Of a DNA stretch of 64,000 nucleotides, positions 16,279-24,532 are shown piece after piece. The notes below the pieces were generated by a model that saw only the letters and a program-made list of their open reading frames with translations, did no database searches and was not told the origin of the DNA. The number at the start of each line of letters is the position of its first letter. Position 1 is the first letter of the stretch. Where the stretch lies: positions 6,816 to 70,815 of the forward strand of contig JAZSFA010000040.1 of assembly GCA_045531965.1 (NCBI GenBank). The letters are read 5' to 3'. Source of the DNA: CAMEON01 sp045531965. Its GTDB lineage: Bacteria; Bacillota; Clostridia; Oscillospirales; CAG-272. A program made the translations under genes and the position numbers.

Positions 16279-17940
16279 TCAATTCAAAATCGCGCCCTTA
16301 TCGGCGGAAGACACCATCTTGGCGTATCTTGCAAGATAGCCCGTCTTGACCTTGGGCCCGGGGCAGACCCACGCGGCACGGCGGGCGGCCAGCTCTTCGT
16401 CCGAGACCTTCAGCACAACAGAGCAGTTCTTGATGTCAATAGAAATGATATCCCCCTCTTGTACCAGGGCGATGTTACCGCCTGCGGCGGCCTCGGGGCT
16501 GACGTGACCGATGGCCGCACCTCGAGTCGCACCCGAGAAGCGTCCGTCGGTGATGAGAGCTACGGATTCACCCAACCCCATGCCGCAGATGGCGGAGGTG
16601 GGGTTCAGCATCTCTCTCATGCCGGGACCGCCCTTGGGACCCTCATAGCGGATAACCACCACGTCGCCCGACTTGATCTTACCCGCATAGATAGACTTGA
16701 TGGCATCTTCTTCGGAGTCAAAGACGCGGGCTGGGCCTTCGTGCTGCATCATCTCGGGAGCCACGGCGGACTGCTTGACCACGCAACCGTCAGGGGCGAG
16801 GTTGCCCTTCAGAACGGCGATACCGCCACTTTGGGAATAGGGATTTTCAATAGGACGGATGATCTCGGGGTCACGGTTGATGACACCCTCAAGATTTTCA
16901 GCCATGGTCTTGCCCGTAACGGTCATCACGTCGGTGTGGAGCAGATCCTTCTTGGTCAGCTCCTTCATAACGGCCCACACGCCGCCTGCTCTGTCAAGAT
17001 CCTCCATGAAGGTGTCGCCTGCGGGAGCCAAATGGCAGAGGTTGGGAGTACGGGCGCTGATGGCGTTGGAGTAGTCCAGGTTAATCTCCACCCCTGCTTC
17101 GTGAGCGATGGCGGGCAGGTGGAGCATGGTGTTGGTAGAGCATCCCAGAGCCATGTCCACGGTCTCGGCGTTTTCAAATGCCTTATGGGTCATGATGTCA
17201 CGGGGACGGATGTCCTGCTCGATGAGCTTCATGATCTGCATACCCGTCTCCTTGGCAAGGCGGATGCGGGCAGACAGGGGGGCGGGAATTGTACCGTTGC
17301 CTCGAAGTGCCATACCGATAGCCTCGGTGAGGCAGTTCATGGAGTTGGCGGTATACATACCCGAGCAGGAGCCGCAGGAGGGGCAGGCGTTGCGCTCATA
17401 GTTGTCCACGCCTTCCTCGTCCATCTTGCCTGCGTGATACGCGCCCACTGCCTCAAACATATGGGAGAGGCAAGTGCGGCGACCATCATCCAGATGACCC
17501 GCCAGCATGGGACCGCCCGAGCAGAAGATGGTAGGAATATTGAGGCGCGCGGCGGCCATGAGCAGGCCGGGCACGTTCTTATCACAGTTGGGGATCATGA
17601 CCAGACCGTCAAACTGGTGTGCCATGACCATGGCCTCGGTGGAATCTGCGATGAGGTCGCGGGTGACGAGGGAATATTTCATGCCCACGTGACCCATAGC
17701 GATACCGTCGCACACGGCGATGGCGGGAAACATGATAGGCGTACCGCCTGCGGCGCGAACGCCTGCCTTGACGGCTTCCTCGATCTTATCGAGATTCATG
17801 TGACCGGGGACGATCTCGTTATAAGAGCTGACAATGCCCACGAGAGGGCGGCTCATTTCTTCCTTGGTCAGACCCAAGGCATACATTAAGGAGCGGTTAG
17901 GAGCGCGCTCCACGCCTTTTTTGACGTTATCGGAAATCAT
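16279..17940 (-). CDS. ilvD: IlvD, dihydroxy-acid dehydratase
   Basis: Iron-sulfur dehydratase common to valine, isoleucine and leucine synthesis. It has 553 residues. Cluster and active-site motifs include NCDKNVPGLLMAAAR, CPSCGSCSGMYTANSMNCL and GRFSGATRGAAIGHVSPEA. It begins MISDNVKKGVERAPNRSLM. It lies downstream of ilvC with a 411-bp gap filled by repeats, so readthrough from the ilvB promoter is likely but not certain. Confidence 0.97.
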   Translation of the reverse strand: MISDNVKKGVERAPNRSLMYALGLTKEEMSRPLVGIVSSYNEIVPGHMNLDKIEEAVKAGVRAAGGTPIMFPAIAVCDGIAMGHVGMKYSLVTRDLIADSTEAMVMAHQFDGLVMIPNCDKNVPGLLMAAARLNIPTIFCSGGPMLAGHLDDGRRTCLSHMFEAVGAYHAGKMDEEGVDNYERNACPSCGSCSGMYTANSMNCLTEAIGMALRGNGTIPAPLSARIRLAKETGMQIMKLIEQDIRPRDIMTHKAFENAETVDMALGCSTNTMLHLPAIAHEAGVEINLDYSNAISARTPNLCHLAPAGDTFMEDLDRAGGVWAVMKELTKKDLLHTDVMTVTGKTMAENLEGVINRDPEIIRPIENPYSQSGGIAVLKGNLAPDGCVVKQSAVAPEMMQHEGPARVFDSEEDAIKSIYAGKIKSGDVVVIRYEGPKGGPGMREMLNPTSAICGMGLGESVALITDGRFSGATRGAAIGHVSPEAAAGGNIALVQEGDIISIDIKNCSVVLKVSDEELAARRAAWVCPGPKVKTGYLARYAKMVSSADKGAILN

Positions 17941-18047
17941 GGTTACTATTCCTTTCTATGTTGATGGGTTGATATGCAACGGGAAAAGCAAAATGGTTGT
18001 TTTGCTTTTGCGGTCGGATATCAATCATATGGTATATTTCGCTACGT

Positions 18048-18250
18048 GAAATAAATTGACTACCTCATCCGCCGCCCGTCGCAGAGCCGGGCGGCACCTT
18101 CCCCAACCGGGGAAGGCTCAATCTGTACATTTCCCTACGGGAAATGCTCATTCAAATTGACTTGTGGGGTTGGGCCCCCACTCGGGCTTCAAAGGCGCGG
18201 TCCGTTATGATCAGAACTTCCCTCGACGGATCAAGAAATCACCATTTCCA
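18048..18250. repeat. Composite intergenic repeat with several hairpins
   Basis: Between ilvD and repeat copy 5. It contains GCCGCCCG / CGGGCGGC (about 18070-18094), CCTTCCCC AACC GGGGAAGG (about 18098-18117) and ATTTCCC TAC GGGAAAT (about 18129-18145). The string of short GC hairpins resembles dispersed intergenic repeats of gut Clostridia. The rest, to about 18250, shows no gene. Confidence 0.45.
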
Positions 18251-18261
18251 TATTGGGCATC

Positions 18262-18351
18262 CGATCTCTTAGTCAATTCCTTTTTATTAAAGGTTTTGAG
18301 GGGGTCGAGGGGGAACTTTTTCAAAAGTTCCCCCTTGCGTACTCCCCATTC
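18262..18351 (-). repeat. Post-stop hairpin repeat, copy 5 (after ilvC)
   Basis: Starts with CGATCTCTTAGTCAATTCC and TTTTTATTAAAGGTTTTGAG, followed by GGGGTC, a 12-bp stem GGGGGAACTTTT / AAAAGTTCCCCC (18309-18334) and TTGCGTACTCC. The stem arms differ in sequence from copies 1-4 yet pair perfectly, so the base pairing itself appears to be kept. It ends next to the ilvC stop. Confidence 0.65.
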
Positions 18352-19371
18352 TTACTTGGAAGCGCTGTCGAGGTCGGTGTCGTTCTTCCAGAGCATCTGC
18401 TCGCGGAGCTGCTTACCCACGATCTCCATGGGGTGCTTGGCGAGAGCCTCGCGCTTGGAGTTGAAGAAGCATCTGCCGTTCTTGTTCTCGGCGATCCACT
18501 TGCCTGCGAAGGTACCGTCCTGGATGTCAGCGAGGACAGCCTTCATGTTTGCCTTGGTCTGCTCGTAGGGCAAAACGCGGGGACCGGAAACATACTCACC
18601 AAACTCGGCGGTATCCGAGATGGAGTAGTTCATAGCAGCAACGCCACCCTTGTTGATCAGGTCGATGATCAGCTTCATCTCGTGGATGCACTCGAAGTAG
18701 GCGTTCTCGGGCTCGTAGCCTGCCTCAACCAAGGTCTCAAAGCCGCAACGCATGAGATCAACCACACCGCCGCAAAGGACAGCCTGCTCACCAAACAGGT
18801 CGGTCTCGGTCTCGTCATGCATGGTGGTCTCCATGATGCCGGCTCTTGCGCCGCCGATGCCTGCGATGTAGGCGAGGGCGATATCGTAAGCCTTACCGGT
18901 GGCGTTCTGCTCCACGGCGATAAGGCAAGGAACGCCCTTACCTGCCATGTACTGACCACGGACGGTGTGACCGGGGCCCTTGGGGGCAGCCATGAACACG
19001 TCGATGTCAGCGGGAGGCACGATCTGCTTGTAGCGGATGTTGAAGCCGTGAGCGAAGGCAATGGCCTTACCTGCGGTCAGGTTGGGCTCGATGTCCTTCT
19101 TATACATATCAGCCTGAGCCTCGTCGTTGATGAGGATCATGATGATATCAGCAGCCTTGGTCGCTTCTGCCACGGTCATGACGGTGAAGCCGTCCTTCTC
19201 TGCCACGGGCCAGGACTTGCCGCCCTTGCGCAGACCGATGATGACGTTGCAACCCGAGTCGCGGAGGTTAAGTGCGTGTGCGTGACCCTGGGAGCCGTAG
19301 CCCACGATCGCGATCACCTTACCGTCGAGTTTGGACAGATCACAGTCCTTCTCATAATACATTTTTGCCAT
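18352..19371 (-). CDS. ilvC: IlvC, ketol-acid reductoisomerase
   Basis: Class I reductoisomerase, 339 residues from MAKMYYEKDCDLSKLDGK. The Rossmann loop GYGSQGHAHALNLRDSG and the C-terminal metal-binding helices are present. An in-frame extension runs further upstream, but the ATG at 19371 has AAGGAG 9 nt before it and matches the family N-terminus. The start lies inside the end of ilvN (20-bp overlap), which suggests coupling. Confidence 0.96.
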   Translation of the reverse strand: MAKMYYEKDCDLSKLDGKVIAIVGYGSQGHAHALNLRDSGCNVIIGLRKGGKSWPVAEKDGFTVMTVAEATKAADIIMILINDEAQADMYKKDIEPNLTAGKAIAFAHGFNIRYKQIVPPADIDVFMAAPKGPGHTVRGQYMAGKGVPCLIAVEQNATGKAYDIALAYIAGIGGARAGIMETTMHDETETDLFGEQAVLCGGVVDLMRCGFETLVEAGYEPENAYFECIHEMKLIIDLINKGGVAAMNYSISDTAEFGEYVSGPRVLPYEQTKANMKAVLADIQDGTFAGKWIAENKNGRCFFNSKREALAKHPMEIVGKQLREQMLWKNDTDLDSASK

Positions 19372-19903
19372 AGTTAAATTCTCCTTTTTCTTTGGTTTCA
19401 TCATAAATGGTTTCCTGTCCGCGCTCCAGAGCCACCGAGCCTGTGCGGACAAGCTCCATGACCTCAAACTCTTCGAGGATCTTTTCTATACCTTCGGTTT
19501 TGGACTCTCCACCCACAACGGCGAGGGTCAGCGTACCGACGGAGACGTCAATAATGTTGGCGCGGAAGATATTGGCGATCTGAATGATGGCGTTCCGCGT
19601 GTCGTTGTCGGGGGTTCGTACTTTGTAAAGCACCAGCTCCCGACGAATGGATTTTTGAGGGGTAAGCAGCTTCACAGAATGAACAGGAAAGAGCTTTCTC
19701 AGCTGATTGGAAAGTAGTCTTGCGTGGTCGTCATCTGCCATGATCTCAATGGTAATTCGAGATGTATTGGGCAAGTCTGCCGTTCCAACTGCCAAAGACT
19801 CAATGTTATAGCCTTTACGGGAAAAGAGGCGGGAGATCTGGGATAGAACACCGGCTTCGTTGTCTACCAGCACGGCGAGTATCTGTTTTTTGATTTCTTC
19901 CAT
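19352..19903 (-). CDS. ilvN: IlvN/IlvH, acetolactate synthase regulatory subunit
   Basis: Small subunit that binds valine and stimulates the catalytic subunit. It has 183 residues from MEEIKKQILAVLVDNEAGVL, an ACT domain (1-75), followed by the C-terminal ACT-like domain. AAGGAGAGATAAC precedes the ATG at 19903; an upstream in-frame start has no such box. It follows ilvB with a 17-bp gap and overlaps ilvC by 20 bp. Confidence 0.95.
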   Translation of the reverse strand: MEEIKKQILAVLVDNEAGVLSQISRLFSRKGYNIESLAVGTADLPNTSRITIEIMADDDHARLLSNQLRKLFPVHSVKLLTPQKSIRRELVLYKVRTPDNDTRNAIIQIANIFRANIIDVSVGTLTLAVVGGESKTEGIEKILEEFEVMELVRTGSVALERGQETIYDETKEKGEFNYGKNVL

Positions 19904-19920
19904 GTTATCTCTCCTTTCAC

Positions 19921-21627
19921 TCAGCAAATAATGAATTGTGTGATATGGCTACCACCACCTACCATGGGGCGTACCATTTCATCCGTTTCAATGGCGCAGT
20001 CGATAACATATGCATGACCGCAGTTCTTGGCTTCCTCAATGGCTTCTCTGAGCTGGCTGACATTGGTTACTCGCTTTCCTGAAAGTCCATACGCCTCTGC
20101 CAGCATGACGAAATCGGGCGCTCGGTTCAGATCTGTCTCGGAGTAACGTTTGTTATAGATAAGGGTCTGCCATTGGTGGACCATACCCAACGTCTTATTA
20201 TCAAACACAAAGATGATAACAGGAATCCCATAGGCTTGAAGGGTTGCGAGCTCGTTACAGTTCATGCGGAAGCTACCGTCGCCTGTGATATGAATGACGG
20301 CTTTGTCGGGATTGCCTACCTTGCCGCCGATAGCTGCACCCAAGCCAAAGCCCATAGTGCCAAACCCCCCCGATGTGAGAAGCTGACCCGGATAATCGAA
20401 ATGGAAATGCTGGATCGCCCACATTTGGTGCTGACCCACGTCGGTGGCAACGATGGTGTCAGCGGGCATCAGCTCGGCAATGGTTGACAGCACCTGCTTG
20501 GGATTCAAAGTCTCTCCGCCTTCCTCGTACTCGGTCTCACGAGGAAGGGACAGGATGCGCTCCGTCCACTTGTCGTGATGAAGCTCAGGGAGCTTTTCAT
20601 TGAGAATGGTCAAGACGCGCTTGCAGTCACCGACAATATGATGATCTGTCTTGACATTTTTATTGATCTCTGCTCTGTCGATGTCGATCTGCACGATCTT
20701 TGCCTGCTTGGCAAAGGAATCGGGATTAAGCGCCACACGATCCGAAAAGCGGCACCCGACAGCAATGAGCAGATCGCAGGAGGCACAAGCCAGATTGGAA
20801 GCTTGAGAACCATGCATACCGATCATGCCCGTTGCCAAGGGATTTCGTCCTTCAATACCGCCCGCGCCCATCATGGTGATGGCGGTGGGGGCATCGATAC
20901 GACGAATGAACTCGTCCATTTCGGCTTTGGCTCGTCCGCGAACAACACCGCCGCCACAGATAACCAAAGGCTTTTCAGAGGACTTGATCATATCCACCAG
21001 GCGGTCAATGTCGGCTACATCCGGCTCAGGGGCTTTGAAATTGGTAGTGGAGCGTGCCATCAGCGCCGCCAATCGACCATTTTTCTTGTGAAGCTTACGT
21101 GGCAGAGGTTCATATTCGGCGGTCTCAGCCGTAACGTTTTTCAAAATATCAATCAGTACCGGACCGGGTCTGCCGCTTCTGGCAATAGCAAAAGCCTCAC
21201 GAATAATATCTGCCAGCTTTCGAACATCCTTCACGAGATAATTACACTTGGTAATCGGCATGGTAATTCCCGTCAGATCAACCTCCTGAAAGGAGTCCTT
21301 TCCGATGAGACCGTCTGCGACGTTACAGGAAATAAAGACCACGGGAGAGGAATCCATGTAGGCAGTAGCGATGCCTGTGGTCAGGTTCGTTGCTCCGGGT
21401 CCTGATGTGGCAAAGCAAACACCCACCTTTCCTGTGCTGCGGGCATAACCGTCGGCGGCATGAGAAGCCCCCTGCTCGTGAGCAGTAAGGATATGCTTGA
21501 TCTTGTCCTTATAGTCGTATAGTTCATCATACACATTGAGGATTGTGCCGCCCGGATAACCAAACACGGTATCCACGCCTTGCTCGAGGAGGCACTCCAT
21601 GAGTATTTTTGCGCCTGTAATTTGCAT
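19921..21627 (-). CDS. ilvB: IlvB, acetolactate synthase catalytic subunit
   Basis: ThDP-dependent enzyme that starts branched-chain synthesis. It has 568 residues from MQITGAKILMECLLEQGVDT. The catalytic Glu-51 (TAHEQGASHAADGYAR) and the ThDP motif ITGDGSFRMNCNELAT are present, plus the FAD-region typical of anabolic synthases. AAAGGAG lies 8 nt before the ATG at 21627. A GTG at 21660 would put the start within the terminator hairpin and is rejected. First structural gene after the leader. Confidence 0.96.
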   Translation of the reverse strand: MQITGAKILMECLLEQGVDTVFGYPGGTILNVYDELYDYKDKIKHILTAHEQGASHAADGYARSTGKVGVCFATSGPGATNLTTGIATAYMDSSPVVFISCNVADGLIGKDSFQEVDLTGITMPITKCNYLVKDVRKLADIIREAFAIARSGRPGPVLIDILKNVTAETAEYEPLPRKLHKKNGRLAALMARSTTNFKAPEPDVADIDRLVDMIKSSEKPLVICGGGVVRGRAKAEMDEFIRRIDAPTAITMMGAGGIEGRNPLATGMIGMHGSQASNLACASCDLLIAVGCRFSDRVALNPDSFAKQAKIVQIDIDRAEINKNVKTDHHIVGDCKRVLTILNEKLPELHHDKWTERILSLPRETEYEEGGETLNPKQVLSTIAELMPADTIVATDVGQHQMWAIQHFHFDYPGQLLTSGGFGTMGFGLGAAIGGKVGNPDKAVIHITGDGSFRMNCNELATLQAYGIPVIIFVFDNKTLGMVHQWQTLIYNKRYSETDLNRAPDFVMLAEAYGLSGKRVTNVSQLREAIEEAKNCGHAYVIDCAIETDEMVRPMVGGGSHITQFIIC

Positions 21628-21652
21628 TTGAAAATCTCCTTTAAATAACGAT

Positions 21653-21684
21653 AGCCCCACGATCCGAAAGCTGACCGTGGGGCT
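21653..21684 (-). terminator. Candidate attenuator terminator ahead of ilvB
   Basis: Minus strand: perfect 9-bp stem AGCCCCACG / CGTGGGGCT around a 14-nt loop, followed by ATCGTTATTT. It ends 25 bp before the ilvB ATG. An upstream ACCGT (21697-21701) could pair with ACGGT (21674-21678), which overlaps the 5' arm and its loop edge, offering a short alternative fold. The T-run is weak, so strength is uncertain. Confidence 0.65.
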
Positions 21685-21752
21685 TGCATATCTTGTACGG
21701 TTCCAACAATGATGCTTCGGCGACAGGAATCTTTCAATATCGTCCTATAACG

Positions 21753-21878
21753 TCATGCGGAACGCCTCATGCAATTCAAGGCACAGCTTTTAGCACTATC
21801 CTCTTTGATCCCAAGCAGGAGACCAAGTAGAATAATGCTGACAAGCACTATGCTGTTGGCTGCATGAACGAACATCAT
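21753..21878 (-). CDS. Leader peptide of the ilv operon, Ile/Val/Leu rich
   Basis: A 41-codon frame starting MMFVHAANS, with TAAGAGG a few bases ahead, located between a strong promoter and the attenuator hairpin. Residues 10-24 contain 12 branched-chain residues of 15 (IVLVSIILLGLLLGI). Leu codons are mixed (CTA, CTT, CTC, CTG). It ends at TGA 69 nt before the hairpin. This is the layout of a control peptide for transcription attenuation: ribosomes slow on these codons when charged Ile, Val or Leu tRNA is short. A small membrane peptide is the alternative. Not matched to a named family. Confidence 0.72.
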   Translation of the reverse strand: MMFVHAANSIVLVSIILLGLLLGIKEDSAKSCALNCMRRSA

Positions 21879-21932
21879 GTTGTTACCTCTTACTGTTTAA
21901 CGCAAAATCTGCGAATGAAATAAACATGATAG

Positions 21933-21961
21933 ATTGTACCATAAAGTTGGTGTTTTGTCAA
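21933..21961 (-). promoter_or_regulatory. ilv-leu operon promoter
   Basis: TTGACA (21956-21961) and TACAAT (21933-21938) with a 17-bp spacer on the minus strand. The transcript would begin near 21926, giving a leader of about 300 nt with the peptide and hairpin before ilvB. No obvious operator palindrome was seen. Confidence 0.85.
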
Positions 21962-22052
21962 GGGGGAATTTTCAATTTCCTTGGGTTTTAATCATGAAAA
22001 TTCAGAAATCTGCAGATAATTTTGCAAGTTTTGGAATTTCGGGTTTCAAATT

Positions 22053-22385
22053 TTACGCCTTGGGGGTGTTATCATCAGATAGACCGACAACATGATCCAC
22101 CGGCATGGCGAAGGCGATGCCTTGTCCCGGAGTTTTCAGCCCCACAGAACGGTAAAGTGCGTGGAGAATGTCGTCTCTAATTTCCGCGGGCACAAGAATC
22201 ATGATCATTTCTTTTTCAGGGGTTACCGTGATTTCAAAGCGCTTCTCTGCCTCTTTGTTAGCGGTTCCTCTGGCGTGGATCACTGTACCGCCCCGTGCGC
22301 CAAACTCTTTGGCGGCATCCATAACTGCCTCACTGTAACCGGCGTTGACAATACAAAAAATGACTTCGTGCTGATAGTTACTCAT
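22053..22385 (-). CDS. PII-like regulatory protein (second of a pair)
   Basis: About 110 residues with a PII-like ferredoxin fold signature: an N-terminal strand (HEVIFCIVNAGYSEAVMDAA), a loop GARGGTVIHARGTA, and EKEMIMILVPAEIRDDILHAL. The T-loop stretch differs from GlnB, and the usual uridylylated Tyr motif is not seen. AGGAGG lies 10 nt before the ATG at 22385; a TTG two codons up is an alternative. It is the last gene of the DUF1538 unit. I infer it senses a small ligand and acts on the neighbouring membrane protein. Confidence 0.8.
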   Translation of the reverse strand: MSNYQHEVIFCIVNAGYSEAVMDAAKEFGARGGTVIHARGTANKEAEKRFEITVTPEKEMIMILVPAEIRDDILHALYRSVGLKTPGQGIAFAMPVDHVVGLSDDNTPKA

Positions 22386-22409
22386 AATCAAATACCTCCT
22401 ATGACACGA

Positions 22410-22817
22410 TCAGGCTTGTGTATTGGACAGGAACTGATAGATGGCAACACCGATGGTTCCTGTCATGGGGGTAGTAAAAGCAATACCTTTGCCGTTTTTG
22501 ATGGTTGAAAACTTTTGCTCGAGAGCAGACAAGGCTTCCGCCGCACGGTCTTCACGGATCACACTGAAGATGACAGCTTTATCGGTTTCCACGAGCCCGA
22601 GATAATGCAAGGTTTCCTTGGATGCAGTTCCCTGTGCGTTCGTGATGAGTTGCATATTCACCTCGAAGGATTGAAGAAAATCTGCGTAGAACTCGGCTTT
22701 GTTACGGTTGACAACAGTAACGAGCAAAGTCAGCTTTCTGGGTGCGGACATACGTTCGGGGGGTGTATTTTCCTTTGCGGGAACAGAGGGTTCCCTTTTC
22801 CTCATGAATTTTGCCAT
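22410..22817 (-). CDS. PII-like regulatory protein (first of a pair)
   Basis: A 135-residue protein with a charged, proline-rich N-terminal tail of about 25 residues, then a PII-like core (KLTLLVTVVNRNKAEFYADF, QLITNAQGTASKETLHYLGL, KAVIFSVIRED). It ends with FTTPMTGTIGV. Its relation to the next gene is seen in the shared GT(A) loop and final GIAF motif (GKGIAFTTPM here, GQGIAFAMPV there). It lies 15 bp after the DUF1538 gene and 24 bp before the second PII-like start. Confidence 0.78.
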   Translation of the reverse strand: MAKFMRKREPSVPAKENTPPERMSAPRKLTLLVTVVNRNKAEFYADFLQSFEVNMQLITNAQGTASKETLHYLGLVETDKAVIFSVIREDRAAEALSALEQKFSTIKNGKGIAFTTPMTGTIGVAIYQFLSNTQA

Positions 22818-22832
22818 TGGGGTAACCTCCTG

Positions 22833-24359
22833 TCAGTTAAAATCGATGATCTGCTCGTCGTCGGCGTTGAGAATACGTCGCATAGCGATGCGATCCTGCA
22901 CCTTCTTGGCTACCACGGCACGGAAGCCGAGGAGCTGGATGGTAATAAGGGGGGTCATGGCGACCATCGCCACAATCCCGAAAGCATCACTCATGACTTT
23001 TGCCTCACCCTGCATCACACAGCAGACGCCGATAGCAAAGGGGAGGATGAAGCTGGAAGTCAAAGGACCGCTGGCGACGCCGCCTGAGTCAAAGGCGATA
23101 GCGGTATAGAGGCCGGGGACAAAGAAGGAAAGACCCAAGGAAATCAGATACCCGGGGATAACATAATAGAGGATACTGAAATCAAGGACGATACGGAGCA
23201 TGGAGAGTCCTAAGGAGATACCCACGCCTACGGACAGGGCGATCATCATGGACTTTTTACTGACAGTACCATCGGTGATCTCCTCCACCTGCTTATTCAG
23301 CACGTGGACGGCAGGCTCAGCAAGTACGACCACCATGCCGATGAGGAATCCGAAGCCGATGACCCATGCGGGGTGATTTCCTGCCAGCGCTGTTCCCATT
23401 TTAAAGCCGATCGGCACAAAGCCTACTTTTACGGCGGTCAAGAAGATGACAAGACCGATATAGGTGTAGAAGATGCCCACAGCGATCTGCAAGAGACGCT
23501 TTTTAGGGAGTTTCAGGCAAATGATCTGCAAGACAAAGAAAAAGGCGACAATCAACCCAAGAGCAATAGCAACTTCTTTGAAGGTGTGCAGAACGGTTTC
23601 AAAGAGCGCCAAGCCAAGTCCTGCTTCCACAGAATAGTCCGGTACGGCATAATTCATGTCTCCGCTGGCGGTAACCCCCAGCAGCATGACAGCCAAAATG
23701 GGACCAATAGAGCACATAGCGATCAGACCGAAGCTGTTTTCCCCTACGTTTTTACCGCCCAAGGTAGAGGCGATACCCACGCCGAGCGCCATAATAAAAG
23801 GGACGGTAATCGGACCTGTGGTTACGCCCCCCGAATCGAATGCCAACGGTAAGAAATTGGTGTTTTCATTGATGATAACCAAGGCGGTCAGCATAAACAG
23901 CACCATATAAAAGAACATAAGTAAGGCGGAGAGGGACTTATGAGTGACCATTTTGATCACTGAGATAATCAAGAAAAAGCCGACGCCCACGCCTACCGTG
24001 ACAATGAGCAGCGTCCCATTGAGGACTTCACCCACTTGATTGGCAAGAACCGAAAGATCAGGCTCAGCCACGGTGATGAGCAGCCCCATGGCAAAGCAAA
24101 CCGCTAAGAGGATCGGTAGATTTCCCGATTTGGTCAGACCCGAACCGATCTGCTCCCCCATAGGGGTCATCGCCAGGTCGGCTCCCATATTAAAGAGTCC
24201 GATACCAAGAATCAAAAAAAAGGCGGATACAACGAAAACGCCCATTTCGAGTCCTGTAAAATTCACGAGGGGCGTAAGATTGAGGAGTAGCACGATGGCG
24301 GCTACAGGAAGCACGGAGACCAAGGCTTCCTTGATTTTTGAAAGCAGAATCTTTGCCAA
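22833..24359 (-). CDS. DUF1538-family polytopic membrane protein
   Basis: A 508-residue protein with about 12 predicted membrane segments, built as two related halves. FDSGGVTTGPITVPFIMALGVG in the first half recurs as FDSGGVASGPLTSSFILPFAIG in the second, and MGADLAMTPMGEQIGSGL / AEPAVHVLNKQVEEITDG type motifs also repeat. This fits DUF1538, thought to be a transporter. The start is TTG, with AAAGGAG 6 nt before it. Substrate unknown. Confidence 0.85.
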   Translation of the reverse strand: MAKILLSKIKEALVSVLPVAAIVLLLNLTPLVNFTGLEMGVFVVSAFFLILGIGLFNMGADLAMTPMGEQIGSGLTKSGNLPILLAVCFAMGLLITVAEPDLSVLANQVGEVLNGTLLIVTVGVGVGFFLIISVIKMVTHKSLSALLMFFYMVLFMLTALVIINENTNFLPLAFDSGGVTTGPITVPFIMALGVGIASTLGGKNVGENSFGLIAMCSIGPILAVMLLGVTASGDMNYAVPDYSVEAGLGLALFETVLHTFKEVAIALGLIVAFFFVLQIICLKLPKKRLLQIAVGIFYTYIGLVIFLTAVKVGFVPIGFKMGTALAGNHPAWVIGFGFLIGMVVVLAEPAVHVLNKQVEEITDGTVSKKSMMIALSVGVGISLGLSMLRIVLDFSILYYVIPGYLISLGLSFFVPGLYTAIAFDSGGVASGPLTSSFILPFAIGVCCVMQGEAKVMSDAFGIVAMVAMTPLITIQLLGFRAVVAKKVQDRIAMRRILNADDEQIIDFN

Positions 24360-24396
24360 GGGAAGCTCCTTTCTTTCGGTAGTTTTCTACATATAT

Positions 24397-24425
24397 ATTA
24401 TATCATGCATTTATGTGAATTGCAA
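24397..24425 (-). promoter_or_regulatory. Promoter of the DUF1538-PII unit
   Basis: Minus strand TTGCAA (24420-24425), 17-bp spacer, TATAAT (24397-24402). It lies 38 bp upstream of the TTG start. Confidence 0.75.
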
Positions 24426-24492
24426 TAGGTAAAATAGAGAATAAAATTTTTTAATTGACTATGTTTTAGGCATATGTGATAATGGCATATAG

Positions 24493-24526
24493 AAAACAGC
24501 CCAACGGTATGCCGTCGGGCTGTTTT
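24493..24526 (-). terminator. Terminator after citrate synthase
   Basis: Perfect 10-bp stem AAAACAGCCC / GGGCTGTTTT around 14 nt, 7 bp past the citrate synthase stop. The stem ends in TTTT on the minus strand. Confidence 0.88.
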
Positions 24527-24532
24527 CACGGA

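Noticed and set aside
21643..21660. GTG at 21660 as the ilvB start
   Set aside because: It lies inside the terminator stem; the ATG at 21627 has AAAGGAG at good spacing and fits the IlvB N-terminus.
21661..21720. TGGAACCG resembling the T-box motif before ilvB
   Set aside because: Only eight bases resemble the T-box core; no stem I, specifier loop or matching 3' side is seen, and a leader peptide with branched-chain codons explains the layout better.
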